Shown here: piece after piece, positions 38,226 through 47,784 of the stretch
Layout: the number at the start of each line of letters is the position of its first letter
Numbering within the stretch: the stretch's first letter is position 1
Origin: Defluviitaleaceae bacterium
GTDB lineage: Bacteria > Bacillota > Clostridia > Lachnospirales > WRAX01
Direction: 5' to 3'
Length of the DNA: 64,000 bases
Assembly (NCBI GenBank): GCA_009784615.1
Contig: WRBJ01000006.1
Span: 1 to 64,000, forward strand
Notes under the pieces: model-generated
What the model was told of the DNA's origin: nothing
Seen by the model: only the letters and a program-made list of their open reading frames with translations
Databases searched by the model: none
Translations under genes and position numbers: made by a program

Positions 38226-38465
38226 ATGGTAAAGATTCGTTTAAAAAGAATGGGTGCAAAAAAACGTCCTTTCTATCGTGTTGTTGTGGCTGATGCTCGT
38301 ACTGCCCGTGATGGTAAAACTATCGCAGACATTGGTGTTTATGACCCAACAAAAGACCCGATTGTATTTAATGTTGATGCTGAAGTAGCTAAACAATGGA
38401 TTCAAAACGGCGCACAACCTACTGACACTGTACGTAGACTATTTAAAAATAACGGAGTGTTGTAA
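38226..38465 (+). CDS. rpsP: 30S ribosomal protein S16
   Basis: [26 protein letters not shown]. Confidence 0.97.
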   Translation: MVKIRLKRMGAKKRPFYRVVVADARTARDGKTIADIGVYDPTKDPIVFNVDAEVAKQWIQNGAQPTDTVRRLFKNNGVL

Positions 38466-38467
38466 AA

Positions 38468-38704
38468 ATGAAAGAATTGCTTGAAATTATCGCAAAACGA
38501 TTGGTTGATAAACCTGACGATGTGAGCGTTACTGAAAAAGATGGGCAAAAAGGCAAGGTGCTAGAGCTACGTGTTGCGGCTGACGATATGGGTAAAGTTA
38601 TCGGCAAACAAGGACGTATTGCAAAAAGCATACGTATTGTAATGCGTGCGGCGGCTATCCACAATAATCAATACATATCTGTGGATATTATGCCGAACGA
38701 ATAG
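38468..38704 (+). CDS. khpA: KH domain RNA-binding protein
   Basis: MKELLEIIAKRLVDKPDDV...ADDMGKVIGKQGRIAKSIR. Confidence 0.95.
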   Translation: MKELLEIIAKRLVDKPDDVSVTEKDGQKGKVLELRVAADDMGKVIGKQGRIAKSIRIVMRAAAIHNNQYISVDIMPNE

Positions 38705-38715
38705 GGCTTGTCGAT

Positions 38716-39225
38716 ATGGATTATTTTGAAATTGGAAAAATTGTTAATACTGTGGGTGTTAAAGGCGAAGTTCGTATTTATCCCACCACCGACGAAGCAC
38801 GGCGATATGACCTTTTAGAGGAAATCGCCGTGGTTTTTGACGATGGCTCTAGGAAAAATTGGAAGATTGAAAAAGTGCGCTATCATCGAAATTTGGTGGT
38901 ATTAAAGCTGGCTGGTGTTGACAATGTAGACGATGCACACAAATTGCGTGGCGGTACTATTATTATTGAGCGTGAAAATGCAGTGCCACTTGGTGAGGAT
39001 GAATATTATATTCCTGACCTTATTGGGATGGATGTTGTAGCTGCTGATGGTAATGAGCTGGGCGTTTTGACGAATGTTTTACTGACGGGCGCAAACGATG
39101 TATATGTGGTAAAACAACCTACGGGTAAAGAAATTTTGATACCTGCTATTGGTAAATGTATTTTGTGTGTGGACGTTGTAGGTAGAAAAATGACCGTTGA
39201 GCTTTTAGAGGGGTTGATGTCGTGA
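38716..39225 (+). CDS. rimM: Ribosome maturation factor
   Basis: IGKIVNTVGVKGEVRIYP...LRGGTIIIERENAVPL. Confidence 0.95.
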   Translation: MDYFEIGKIVNTVGVKGEVRIYPTTDEARRYDLLEEIAVVFDDGSRKNWKIEKVRYHRNLVVLKLAGVDNVDDAHKLRGGTIIIERENAVPLGEDEYYIPDLIGMDVVAADGNELGVLTNVLLTGANDVYVVKQPTGKEILIPAIGKCILCVDVVGRKMTVELLEGLMS

Positions 39226-39884
39226 ACTTTCACATTTTAACCCTTTTTCCCGAGGCGATAGACGGCGTTAAACATTCTATGATAAAGCGGGGGATTGATG
39301 ACGGAAAAATAACTATCAACCCCGTGCATATAAGAGATTTTGCGATAAATTCTCGCCGACAAGCGGATGATTATCCGTATGGCGGTGGAGCCGGGATGAT
39401 TATGCGCCCCGAGCCAATCTATGATGCATATAAAAGCCTTAATTTGTCGCAGGCGAAAGTGGTTTTTTTAACGCCCAGCGGCAGGGTTTTTAATCAAAAA
39501 ATTGCACAGGAATTTGCGCAGGAAACTGACTTAATTTTGCTTTGCGGGCATTACGAAGGCATTGACCAACGCATTGTTGACGAAATTGTTACGGATGAGA
39601 TAAGTATTGGAGATTTTGTGCTAACTGGCGGAGAGCTTGCGGCGATGGTTGTGATTGATGCTGTTGGGCGGCTTGTACCTGATGTGATAAAACCAGAATC
39701 CTTAGCCCACGAGAGTTTCTCTGATGGGCTTTTAGAGTATCCTCAATATACACGTCCTTATGATTTTATGGGGCATAAAGTCCCTGAAATTCTATTAAGC
39801 GGACATCACGGCGAGATTGCAAAATGGCGTAGCGAAAAGGCTTTGGAAGCCACACGCCGTAAAAGACCCGATTTGCTTATGTAG
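39222..39884 (+). CDS. trmD: tRNA (guanine-N1)-methyltransferase
   Basis: MNFHILTLFPEAI, YGGGAGMIMRPEP, LLCGHYEGIDQRI. Confidence 0.97.
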   Translation: MNFHILTLFPEAIDGVKHSMIKRGIDDGKITINPVHIRDFAINSRRQADDYPYGGGAGMIMRPEPIYDAYKSLNLSQAKVVFLTPSGRVFNQKIAQEFAQETDLILLCGHYEGIDQRIVDEIVTDEISIGDFVLTGGELAAMVVIDAVGRLVPDVIKPESLAHESFSDGLLEYPQYTRPYDFMGHKVPEILLSGHHGEIAKWRSEKALEATRRKRPDLLM

Positions 39885-39934
39885 ACAGGGATTTTGCTTG
39901 GTTGCCTATGATGTATTGGGTGGGGTGAAATGGA

Positions 39935-41224
39935 ATGAAAAAGACGGTGGCGACTACTACTATTGGTTGCAAGGTTAATTTGTATGATACGCAGGCTCTT
40001 TTGGAGGGCTTTATTTTGGCGGGTTACGATGTTGTTGATTTTGGTGATTTTGCGGATGTTTATGTGATAAATACCTGTTCGGTTACAAATTTGGCAGATA
40101 AAAAGAGCCGTCAGATGGTTGGGCGGGCAAGACAGCGCAATCCTCAAGGCATTGTTGCGGCGGTTGGGTGCTCTACGCAGGCTAATGCTGATAAATATAG
40201 AGGTTTAGGCGTGGATATTGTTTTGGGAAATGCAGGGAAAAACGAACTTGTCGCTCTTGTAAATAACTTTAATAGGGGCGGCTTATGGTCGCTGGTTTTT
40301 ACACCCTCGAAAGATTTTGAAGAGGCGCAGGTTTTTAGCGACACGGACAAAACAAGGGCTTTTTTGAAGGTGCAGGATGGCTGTGATTCTTTTTGCACTT
40401 ACTGCATTATTCCATATGTTCGTGGTCGGTCAAGAAGTCGGAAATATGATGATGTTATGGCACAAGCAAAAATTTTTGCTAAAGCTGGGTATAAAGAAAT
40501 TGTTGTGGCAGGTATTCACGTTGCGTCTTATGGGAAAGATTTAGGAGGAGGCAGCTTGCTGTCGTTGCTTGGTGATATTGCGGCGATAGATGGCATAGAG
40601 CGGGTTAGGCTTAGTTCGGTTGAGCCTAATGTTATAACATCCGAATTTTGTGAGTTTGTTGCAAACCATCCGAAGTTTTGCGACCATTTGCATTTATCGC
40701 TACAATCGGGCAGTGACGAAATTTTAAAGCAGATGAACCGCAAATATACAGCGGGTGATTTTCGCAAGGCTGTACAGATGATTAGGGCGGTGTCGCCGGA
40801 TATTGCTATAACTACTGATATTATTGCAGGTTTTCCTGCCGAAACAGATGAACATCACGCCGAAACTATGGCGTTTTTAAAAGAAATAAAATTGGCGAAC
40901 TTGCACGTTTTTCCATATTCGGCAAAAGATGGAACGCAGGCGGCGAAGATGAAGCTACAATTGACAAAGACCGTTAAGACAAGGCGGGTTAGGGAATTGC
41001 TTGCGCTTAGTGATGGGTTAGAAGAAGCGTATTACCTGCGGTTTGTTGGGCGAGTAGTGGATGTCTTGGTAGAGGAAATGAACCAAGATGGATATTATGT
41101 TGGAAAAACTACAAATTATTTACCTGTGCATTTTATTGCGGATAGCGAAGTTTTGCAAAATGATATTGTGGCAGTAGAGCTTGAAGAGGTACGTGATAGC
41201 AAAGTTTTTGGCAGAATGAAATAA
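39935..41224 (+). CDS. mtaB: tRNA t6A37 methylthiotransferase (radical SAM)
   Basis: TIGCKVNLYDTQAL, CDSFCTYCIIPYVRGRSRSR, LHLSLQSGSDEILKQMNRKY. Confidence 0.95.
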   Translation: MKKTVATTTIGCKVNLYDTQALLEGFILAGYDVVDFGDFADVYVINTCSVTNLADKKSRQMVGRARQRNPQGIVAAVGCSTQANADKYRGLGVDIVLGNAGKNELVALVNNFNRGGLWSLVFTPSKDFEEAQVFSDTDKTRAFLKVQDGCDSFCTYCIIPYVRGRSRSRKYDDVMAQAKIFAKAGYKEIVVAGIHVASYGKDLGGGSLLSLLGDIAAIDGIERVRLSSVEPNVITSEFCEFVANHPKFCDHLHLSLQSGSDEILKQMNRKYTAGDFRKAVQMIRAVSPDIAITTDIIAGFPAETDEHHAETMAFLKEIKLANLHVFPYSAKDGTQAAKMKLQLTKTVKTRRVRELLALSDGLEEAYYLRFVGRVVDVLVEEMNQDGYYVGKTTNYLPVHFIADSEVLQNDIVAVELEEVRDSKVFGRMK

Positions 41225-41296
41225 TGTTTGCAATTTATTTGGAAATGTGTTACAATAAGACATAGTATGAGTGAAATGATAAATTTTGGAGGTTTT

Positions 41297-41563
41297 ATGC
41301 GCCCAAGAAGCAATTCGGAAACCCAAAAAATCAGTTTTACAAGCCGTGAAGCGAAAAATCGTACACGTGATATTTTGGTGGATGTACGGCAAGCCCTTGA
41401 AGATAAAGGTTATGACCCCTATGTGCAAATTGTGGGTTATATTTTGTCGGGTGACCCAACATATATTACAGCGCACAACAACGCCCGTGCGGCTATTGGG
41501 CGGTTAGAGCGTGACGAGCTTTTAGAGGAGCTTTTGATGCATTTTATGGAAGGCAAGCGTTAA
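41297..41563 (+). CDS. IreB family regulatory phosphoprotein
   Basis: ALEDKGYDPYVQIVGYILSGDPTYITAHNNARAAI. Confidence 0.93.
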   Translation: MRPRSNSETQKISFTSREAKNRTRDILVDVRQALEDKGYDPYVQIVGYILSGDPTYITAHNNARAAIGRLERDELLEELLMHFMEGKR

Positions 41564-41988
41564 TGCGGGTTTTGGGGCTTGATTATGGTGATAGACGTAT
41601 TGGGGTTGCCGTGTCGGACGGGCTTGGCTGGACGGCAACGGCTTTAAAGACTATAGAGCGTAAAAACCCTAACGATTTGAAGGATAGTATTGAGGAGATT
41701 GGTAGGATTGTATCCGAATATTCCATACAATATGTTGTTTTGGGTTACCCTAAAAATATGGATGGTACAGAAGGCGAAAACTGTCGTAAAGTAGCGACAT
41801 TTAAGGATAAACTGCAAAAAGCGTACCCTAATTTACAAATTGAGTTTTTTGATGAAAGGCTGACAACAGCAAGGGCGCATCAGATTTTTAATGAGGTGGG
41901 CATAAAAGTGAAAAATAAGGGCAAAGGAAGCATTGACAAGTTGGCTGCGCAGATTATTTTGCAGGGATATTTGGATATGCGGCGATAA
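41563..41988 (+). CDS. ruvX: Holliday junction resolvase-like protein RuvX/YqgF
   Basis: MRVLGLDYGDRRIGVAVSDGLG, YPKNMDGTEG, DERLTTARA. Confidence 0.95.
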   Translation: MRVLGLDYGDRRIGVAVSDGLGWTATALKTIERKNPNDLKDSIEEIGRIVSEYSIQYVVLGYPKNMDGTEGENCRKVATFKDKLQKAYPNLQIEFFDERLTTARAHQIFNEVGIKVKNKGKGSIDKLAAQIILQGYLDMRR

Positions 41989-42045
41989 TACCCTAAAATA
42001 CAATATTGCGGTTGAATACGCAATAACAAAAAGGAGAAAGAAAAG

Positions 42046-42360
42046 ATGAATGAGAATTTGAATGATGATTTAGACTTGATGGATGATGAAATTGAGATTG
42101 AATCTATTGTAATGACAGACGAAGATGGTAATGATGTCGAATATATGATTATTGATGAGTTTGAGCAGAACGGAACCAATTATTTAGTTATGATTCGTAT
42201 GGAAGATATTGATAGCGACGAGGTTGAGGCGGTTATTTTTAAAGAAGTAGAAGCGACGAATGATGAATTTGTTTACGAAGAGATTAGCGAGGAAGAATAT
42301 AACGCCCTTGAAGAGATTTTGAAGCAACGCTTGGACGAATTTGACATTGAGGCGAAATAA
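42046..42360 (+). CDS. DUF1292 family protein
   Basis: Acidic short protein, DDEIEIESIVMTDEDGNDVEYMIIDEFEQNGTNYLVMI, position after ruvX. Confidence 0.85.
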   Translation: MNENLNDDLDLMDDEIEIESIVMTDEDGNDVEYMIIDEFEQNGTNYLVMIRMEDIDSDEVEAVIFKEVEATNDEFVYEEISEEEYNALEEILKQRLDEFDIEAK

Positions 42361-42448
42361 ACGAAAAAATGGAAAGAGGCAACCTATGTGTTGGTGCGAG
42401 GATGGTTCGTGCCTTTGTTTGCGTGCTTTTGACGAAAGGAGAATATTT

Positions 42449-44125
42449 TTGGCAACAAAGAAAAATAAATTAAAAGTTATTGCTTTGGGCGGACTTAATG
42501 AGATAGGAAAAAATATTACATTATTTGAATATGGAAATGAAATTTTGGTGGTGGACAGTGGTATTGCCTTCCCCGCTGATGATATGCTGGGGATTGATTT
42601 GGTTATCCCTGATTTTACGTATTTGATAAACAACAAAGACCGTGTAAAGGGCGTTGTGCTAACGCACGGACACGAAGACCATATTGGCAGTTTGCCATAT
42701 TTATTGCGGGATATAAATTGCCCGATATATGCAACAAGGCTTACAATAGGGCTTGTGGAAATTAAGTTTAAGGAACATAAGCTACTGGATAAGGTTAAGA
42801 CAAATTGCGTGAAACCTGGTGAAACTGTTAGAATAGGTAATTTTAGCGTAGAATTTATTGCGGTTACACATAGCATTGCCGATTCTGTTGCGGTGGCTAT
42901 TACTGCGCCAAATGGTATGCAAGTGATACACACGGGCGATTTTAAAATTGACCACACGCCTGTTAGCGGGCAACATATGGATTTGCAGCGTTTTGCACAG
43001 CTTGGCAAGCAAGGTGTAGACCTTTTGCTGATGGATTCTACCAATGTTGAAGCGCCGGGTTATACAATGAGCGAGCGTTATGTTGGCGTGTTTTTTGAAC
43101 GTATTTTTGAAAAATACCAAGAAAACCGTATAATGGTTGCGACTTTTTCATCCAATATTCACCGCATACAGCAAGTGGTTAATTGTGCTGTAAAACATCA
43201 TCGTAAGGTGGCGGTTGTTGGGCGGTCTATGGTTAATACTGTTAAAATTGCGCAGGAATTAGGGTATCTTATTATTCCACCACGTGTTTTGATAGAGCCT
43301 CATCAAATAAACAATTACGAAGACAGACATATTACGATTGTTACAACAGGCAGCCAAGGCGAGCCTATGAGTGCGCTGTCCCGTATGGCGGGCGGCGAAC
43401 ATCGTCAAGTTGGTATTCGCCCAGGTGATGCCGTTGTTATCTCTGCGTCATCTATACCCGGTAATGAGAGGTCTGTATCAAAAGTTATTGACGAATTGTT
43501 TAAAAAAGGTGCGCATGTAATGTACGACGGACAGGAGGATGTACACGTTTCGGGACACGCCAAGCGTGAAGAATTAAAGATTATGCACGCATTGATAAAA
43601 CCCAAGCATTTTATGCCTGTACACGGCGAATATCGCCATCTAAAGATGGCAAAAGAGCTTGCTATTGAAATGGGTGTGCAAAAAGAAAATTGCTTTGTTA
43701 TGCAGATTGGTGAAGTTTTAGAACTAAGTGAGCAGGGTACAAAGGTTACAACGACTGTACCAAGCGGGCAGGTTTTTGTTGATGGTAGCGGCGTTGGTGA
43801 TGTTGGCAGTATTGTTATTAGGGACAGGCGTATTTTGTCGCAAGACGGACTTATTATGGTGGTTATCACATATTGCGGTGAAACACGTCAATTGCTTGCG
43901 GGCCCCGACATTATTTCACGTGGATTTGTGTATGTGCGTGAAAGCGAAAGCCTAATTTGCGACCTTAAAGATATTGCGAAACAGGCATTTGAAAAATGGC
44001 AGGACAGCAATAAAGCCAATGAATGGGCGAATATGAAAAACGATATAAAAGACGAGTTGCGCCAATATGTTTGGCAAAAAACAAAGCGTAGCCCGATGAT
44101 ATTACCTGTTATTGTATCTGTTTAG
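42449..44125 (+). CDS. rnj: Ribonuclease J
   Basis: LGGLNEIGKNITLFEY, LTHGHEDHIGSLPYL; TTG start with GAAAGGAG SD. Confidence 0.95.
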   Translation: MATKKNKLKVIALGGLNEIGKNITLFEYGNEILVVDSGIAFPADDMLGIDLVIPDFTYLINNKDRVKGVVLTHGHEDHIGSLPYLLRDINCPIYATRLTIGLVEIKFKEHKLLDKVKTNCVKPGETVRIGNFSVEFIAVTHSIADSVAVAITAPNGMQVIHTGDFKIDHTPVSGQHMDLQRFAQLGKQGVDLLLMDSTNVEAPGYTMSERYVGVFFERIFEKYQENRIMVATFSSNIHRIQQVVNCAVKHHRKVAVVGRSMVNTVKIAQELGYLIIPPRVLIEPHQINNYEDRHITIVTTGSQGEPMSALSRMAGGEHRQVGIRPGDAVVISASSIPGNERSVSKVIDELFKKGAHVMYDGQEDVHVSGHAKREELKIMHALIKPKHFMPVHGEYRHLKMAKELAIEMGVQKENCFVMQIGEVLELSEQGTKVTTTVPSGQVFVDGSGVGDVGSIVIRDRRILSQDGLIMVVITYCGETRQLLAGPDIISRGFVYVRESESLICDLKDIAKQAFEKWQDSNKANEWANMKNDIKDELRQYVWQKTKRSPMILPVIVSV

Positions 44126-44137
44126 CGAGGTGGGCGT

Positions 44138-45217
44138 ATGTGGCGCAAAGTTATTAACGTAAGCAATTATTTGGCTGGTGGGCTGTTTAACATCGGTCTT
44201 GTTGTTGCAATTATTGTGATTGCTTATTTTATTATAAATAGAGCGTTTGATTTTGGATTTGGTTTGCTTGCTGATGACGGTATGTCGCGGCCTTCGCAAG
44301 AGGTTATTGTAGAAATTCCAGAAGATGCTTCAGCTATGGACACTGCACGGATTTTGCGTGAAAATAACCTAATTGCAAATGAATTTATATTTTATTTGTC
44401 GGCGTTTATGAACGGCTCTACAAGGCATTTTATGAACGGGACTTTTACATTAAATATGAATATGAGCCAAGAATATCTGATGGAAGCCCTGCAAAGCACA
44501 AGATATTTACGGCAGGAAGAAGGACGCATTGTTATTATCGAAGGGCGAACAAATTGGCAAGTAGCTAATTTGGCGGCGACTTTGGGGTATTTTACTGCGG
44601 CAGAATTTACTTACGAGCTTGAAAATGGATTTTTTGCGCATAGTTTTTTAGAAGATATTGCAGAACGCCCGCAAAGGTTAGAGGGATTTTTGTTTCCAGA
44701 CACCTATCATTTACCGCCTAATCCTGTGCCAAGAGATTTGATTGTGCGTATGCTTGACAGATTTGACCAAATTTTCAACGAGGCGATGTGGGCAAGGTTT
44801 GCAGAGCTTGAATTTGAGCTGGGTTGGCGACCTACGCTAGAGCAAGTTGTAACGGTTGCGTCTTTGATAGAAGTTGAAGCGGTTAATGCAAGCGACAGAC
44901 CTATTGTGGCAAGCGTTATTTATAATCGTTTGGCGGCGGGTATGCCTTTAGAGCTTGTTTCGACGGTTGTTTATGCAACAAATACGGCACCTGACCAGCT
45001 TACGGCGGCACAGTTTAATGTAAATTCGCCTTATAACACATTTAATCGCACAGGTTTGCCCATTGGACCTATTAATAACCCAGGTTTGTTATCTTTAGAG
45101 GCGGCGTTAAGCCCTGCCTTATCGGATTATTTGTATATGATGCCGCTTGATGAAGGAATGTTTTTTGCAAATAGTCAAGAGGAGTATTTGGCAATGAGAG
45201 CGGGGCAGATGGAATAA
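44138..45217 (+). CDS. mltG: Endolytic transglycosylase MltG
   Basis: RLEGFLFPDTYHL, VASLIEVEAVNASDRPIVASVIYNRL, SPYNTFNRTGLPIGPINNPGL. Confidence 0.95.
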   Translation: MWRKVINVSNYLAGGLFNIGLVVAIIVIAYFIINRAFDFGFGLLADDGMSRPSQEVIVEIPEDASAMDTARILRENNLIANEFIFYLSAFMNGSTRHFMNGTFTLNMNMSQEYLMEALQSTRYLRQEEGRIVIIEGRTNWQVANLAATLGYFTAAEFTYELENGFFAHSFLEDIAERPQRLEGFLFPDTYHLPPNPVPRDLIVRMLDRFDQIFNEAMWARFAELEFELGWRPTLEQVVTVASLIEVEAVNASDRPIVASVIYNRLAAGMPLELVSTVVYATNTAPDQLTAAQFNVNSPYNTFNRTGLPIGPINNPGLLSLEAALSPALSDYLYMMPLDEGMFFANSQEEYLAMRAGQME

Positions 45218-45888
45218 TGCTTGTAAAACCGCACGTTTTTGAATTTTTGGACGGATATGCAAAATTTGCGCAGGGTGATGCTCTGCGCAATTTGCAAATA
45301 AAGGCGTATAAGGATGTTTTGCCGATAATTTCACGTGAAGTTTCGGGATTTTTGACATTGCTATTAAAAATGAACAAGCCGTCAAGGATTTTAGAGATAG
45401 GCTGTGCCGTTGGTTTCTCGGCGGCATTGTTTAACGAAGTGTTGCCCGATGCTCAAATTACGACGATAGAGCGTTTTGACCCAATGATAATGAAGGCAAA
45501 AGAGAATTTTAAAATACTTGGTATTGCTGATAAAATCAGACTTTTAGAAGGTGATGCTATTGATATTATGCCCAAACTTGCACAAGATGGAGAAAAGTTT
45601 GATTTTGTGTTTATGGATTGTGCGAAGGGGCAGTATATACGCTTTTTACCGTATATTTTACGGCTTTTAGAAGTTGGCGGTGTGATGTGTGTTGATGATT
45701 GCTTGCAAAAAGGCACTTTGCATAGAAAATTGGAAGATGTGCCACGTAGGCAACGCACGACACATCGTAATTTAAAGGAATTTTTGGATGTTGTGATGGC
45801 GGACAAGTGTCTAAATTCGATGATTTTGCCAATTGGTGATGGGTTATTGGTTAGTTTAAAGGAGAGAGAAGATGAAGCGGACAGATAA
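45217..45888 (+). CDS. SAM-dependent O-methyltransferase (TrmR-like)
   Basis: RILEIGCAVGFSAALF, DFVFMDCAKGQYIRFLP; mltG/U32 context. Confidence 0.9.
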   Translation: MLVKPHVFEFLDGYAKFAQGDALRNLQIKAYKDVLPIISREVSGFLTLLLKMNKPSRILEIGCAVGFSAALFNEVLPDAQITTIERFDPMIMKAKENFKILGIADKIRLLEGDAIDIMPKLAQDGEKFDFVFMDCAKGQYIRFLPYILRLLEVGGVMCVDDCLQKGTLHRKLEDVPRRQRTTHRNLKEFLDVVMADKCLNSMILPIGDGLLVSLKEREDEADR

Positions 45889-47110
45889 AGTGGAATTGCT
45901 GGCACCCGCAGGCGATTTGGAGCGTTTGAAATATGCGGTGGAATATGGCGCAGACGCAGTATTTATTGGCGGCTCTGTGTTTGGTTTGCGGGCGAAAGCG
46001 AAAAATTTTGATATGGAACAGATGGCGCAGGGCGTGAAATATGCCCACGATAGAGGTGTAAAGGTTTTTGTGACGGCTAATGTTTTTGCACGTAATGATG
46101 ATTTTGAAATTATGGGCGAATATTTTAAACAGGTGCAGGAAATTGGCGTTGATGCACTAATTATAGCTGACCCTGGTGTTTTTACAGTAGCTAAACAGGC
46201 TGTACCAAATATGGAAATACATATTAGCACGCAGGCGAATATTACAAGCTATCAATCGGCTTTATTTTGGGCTAATCAGGGCGCACAGCGCATTGTGCTT
46301 GCCCGTGAGCTTGATTTTGAACAGATTAAGCAGTTGCACGAAAAAGTAGAGAACAAGGTTGAAATTGAGGCTTTTGTACACGGGTCTATGTGCATTTCAT
46401 ATTCGGGGCGTTGTCTTTTGTCGTCTTTTTTAAATCATAAAGATGCAAATAGAGGCGAATGTACCAATGTTTGCCGTTATAATTTTGCGCTTATGGAAGA
46501 ACGTAGGCAGGGTGAATATTTTCCTATTTATGAGGAAGAAAACGGCAGTTTTATACTTAATTCTAAGGATTTGTGTATGATAGAATATATTCCAGAGATT
46601 GTAAATTCTGGTATATACTCATTTAAAATAGAAGGACGAATGAAAACACCCTATTATGTTGCGACTGTTGTTAAAGCCTATCGTGAAGCCATTGACGATT
46701 ATTTTGCTGACCCTGAACTTTACGAGAGTAAAAAAAGTTATTATATGGGCGAATTGTTAAAATCTAGCAATCGTGACTTTACTACGGGCTTTTTCTTGGG
46801 TAACCCCAAAACCAGTGGGCAAGTTTATGGTGGTGAAGGATATTCTCGAACATATGACTTTTTGGGCGTTGTGCGGCATTATGACGAAACTACGGGCATT
46901 GCAACCATTGAACAGAGAAATAAATTTTTGTTGGGCGATACTATAGAATTTTTGCGGGCAGGCAAGCCTAATTTTACCCAAAAAATTGATTATATGACCG
47001 ACGAGGAAGGCAACCCGATTGAAGCCGCACCTCATGCACAACAGATTGTTAAAATTAAGGTTGAACAGCCTGTTGGTACTATTGATATAATGCGTGGCTT
47101 GACTGCATAG
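45872..47110 (+). CDS. Peptidase U32 family protein
   Basis: ELLAPAGDLERLKYAVEYGADAVFIGG, GSMCISYSGRCLLSSFLNHKDANRGECTNVCR. Confidence 0.95.
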   Translation: MKRTDKVELLAPAGDLERLKYAVEYGADAVFIGGSVFGLRAKAKNFDMEQMAQGVKYAHDRGVKVFVTANVFARNDDFEIMGEYFKQVQEIGVDALIIADPGVFTVAKQAVPNMEIHISTQANITSYQSALFWANQGAQRIVLARELDFEQIKQLHEKVENKVEIEAFVHGSMCISYSGRCLLSSFLNHKDANRGECTNVCRYNFALMEERRQGEYFPIYEEENGSFILNSKDLCMIEYIPEIVNSGIYSFKIEGRMKTPYYVATVVKAYREAIDDYFADPELYESKKSYYMGELLKSSNRDFTTGFFLGNPKTSGQVYGGEGYSRTYDFLGVVRHYDETTGIATIEQRNKFLLGDTIEFLRAGKPNFTQKIDYMTDEEGNPIEAAPHAQQIVKIKVEQPVGTIDIMRGLTA

Positions 47111-47256
47111 TTAAGCGTAATGCTTTGCAAAGTATCGAAAATCATTTAAAATCAGAAGAATATGGTTATATTGCTGGGGAAATAAAAAATCTATCCAAAT
47201 TTAATGATTGCCAAAGAAGAAGAAATAAATAAGCATATAATTTAGAAGGGAATTTG

Positions 47257-47415
47257 ATGAAGGTTAAAATCATTACAGCAAGTACAGAAAAAAGTTTACA
47301 AAAGAAGATAGATATGTTTTTAGAACAAGTACGAGGCATTGAGATTATTGATATGCAGTTTTCGGCGGGCTATGGGTTTATGGGGATAATGATACGGTAT
47401 AAGAGAGTGATGTAA
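47257..47415 (+). CDS. 52-aa Cse60-like small protein (MKVKIITASTEKSLQKKIDMFLEQVRGIEIIDMQFSAGYGFMGIMIRYKRVM)
   Basis: Intact frame, overlaps acpS start by 1 nt; resembles sporulation protein Cse60 in size and pattern. Confidence 0.6.
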   Translation: MKVKIITASTEKSLQKKIDMFLEQVRGIEIIDMQFSAGYGFMGIMIRYKRVM

Positions 47416-47780
47416 TGGAAGTGCTTGGGATTGGTACGGATATTGTGACGGTTTTGCGTGTAGAGCGTGCTGTGGCTAATACGCACTTTTTGCGCAAGTG
47501 TTTTACTGATGGCGAGGTGGAATATTGTCGTGGCAAGGGTGTTGCGGCTATGCGCAGTTTTGCTGGTTTTTTTGCGGCGAAGGAAGCTGTTGCAAAGGCT
47601 TTGGGCGGCGGTTTTGTTGGGTTTTTGCCAAGAGATATTGAAATTTTGCATAATGCTTCAGGCAAGCCTTTTGTGCGGCTATCTTCTAATGTTGATGCGC
47701 CGCAGGATTGTGTGGTACATTTAAGTATTTCGCACGAGCGGGATTTTGCTGTGGCGATGGCTGTTGTTTGCAAGGGGTGA
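47415..47780 (+). CDS. acpS: Holo-[acyl-carrier-protein] synthase
   Basis: MEVLGIGTDIVTVLRVERAV, FFAAKEAVAKALGGGF, HLSISHERDFAVA. Confidence 0.95.
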   Translation: MEVLGIGTDIVTVLRVERAVANTHFLRKCFTDGEVEYCRGKGVAAMRSFAGFFAAKEAVAKALGGGFVGFLPRDIEILHNASGKPFVRLSSNVDAPQDCVVHLSISHERDFAVAMAVVCKG

Positions 47781-47784
47781 TTTT

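Noticed and set aside
42184-43044. 286-aa minus-strand ORF
   Set aside because: Antisense to DUF1292 and RNase J, both strongly supported.
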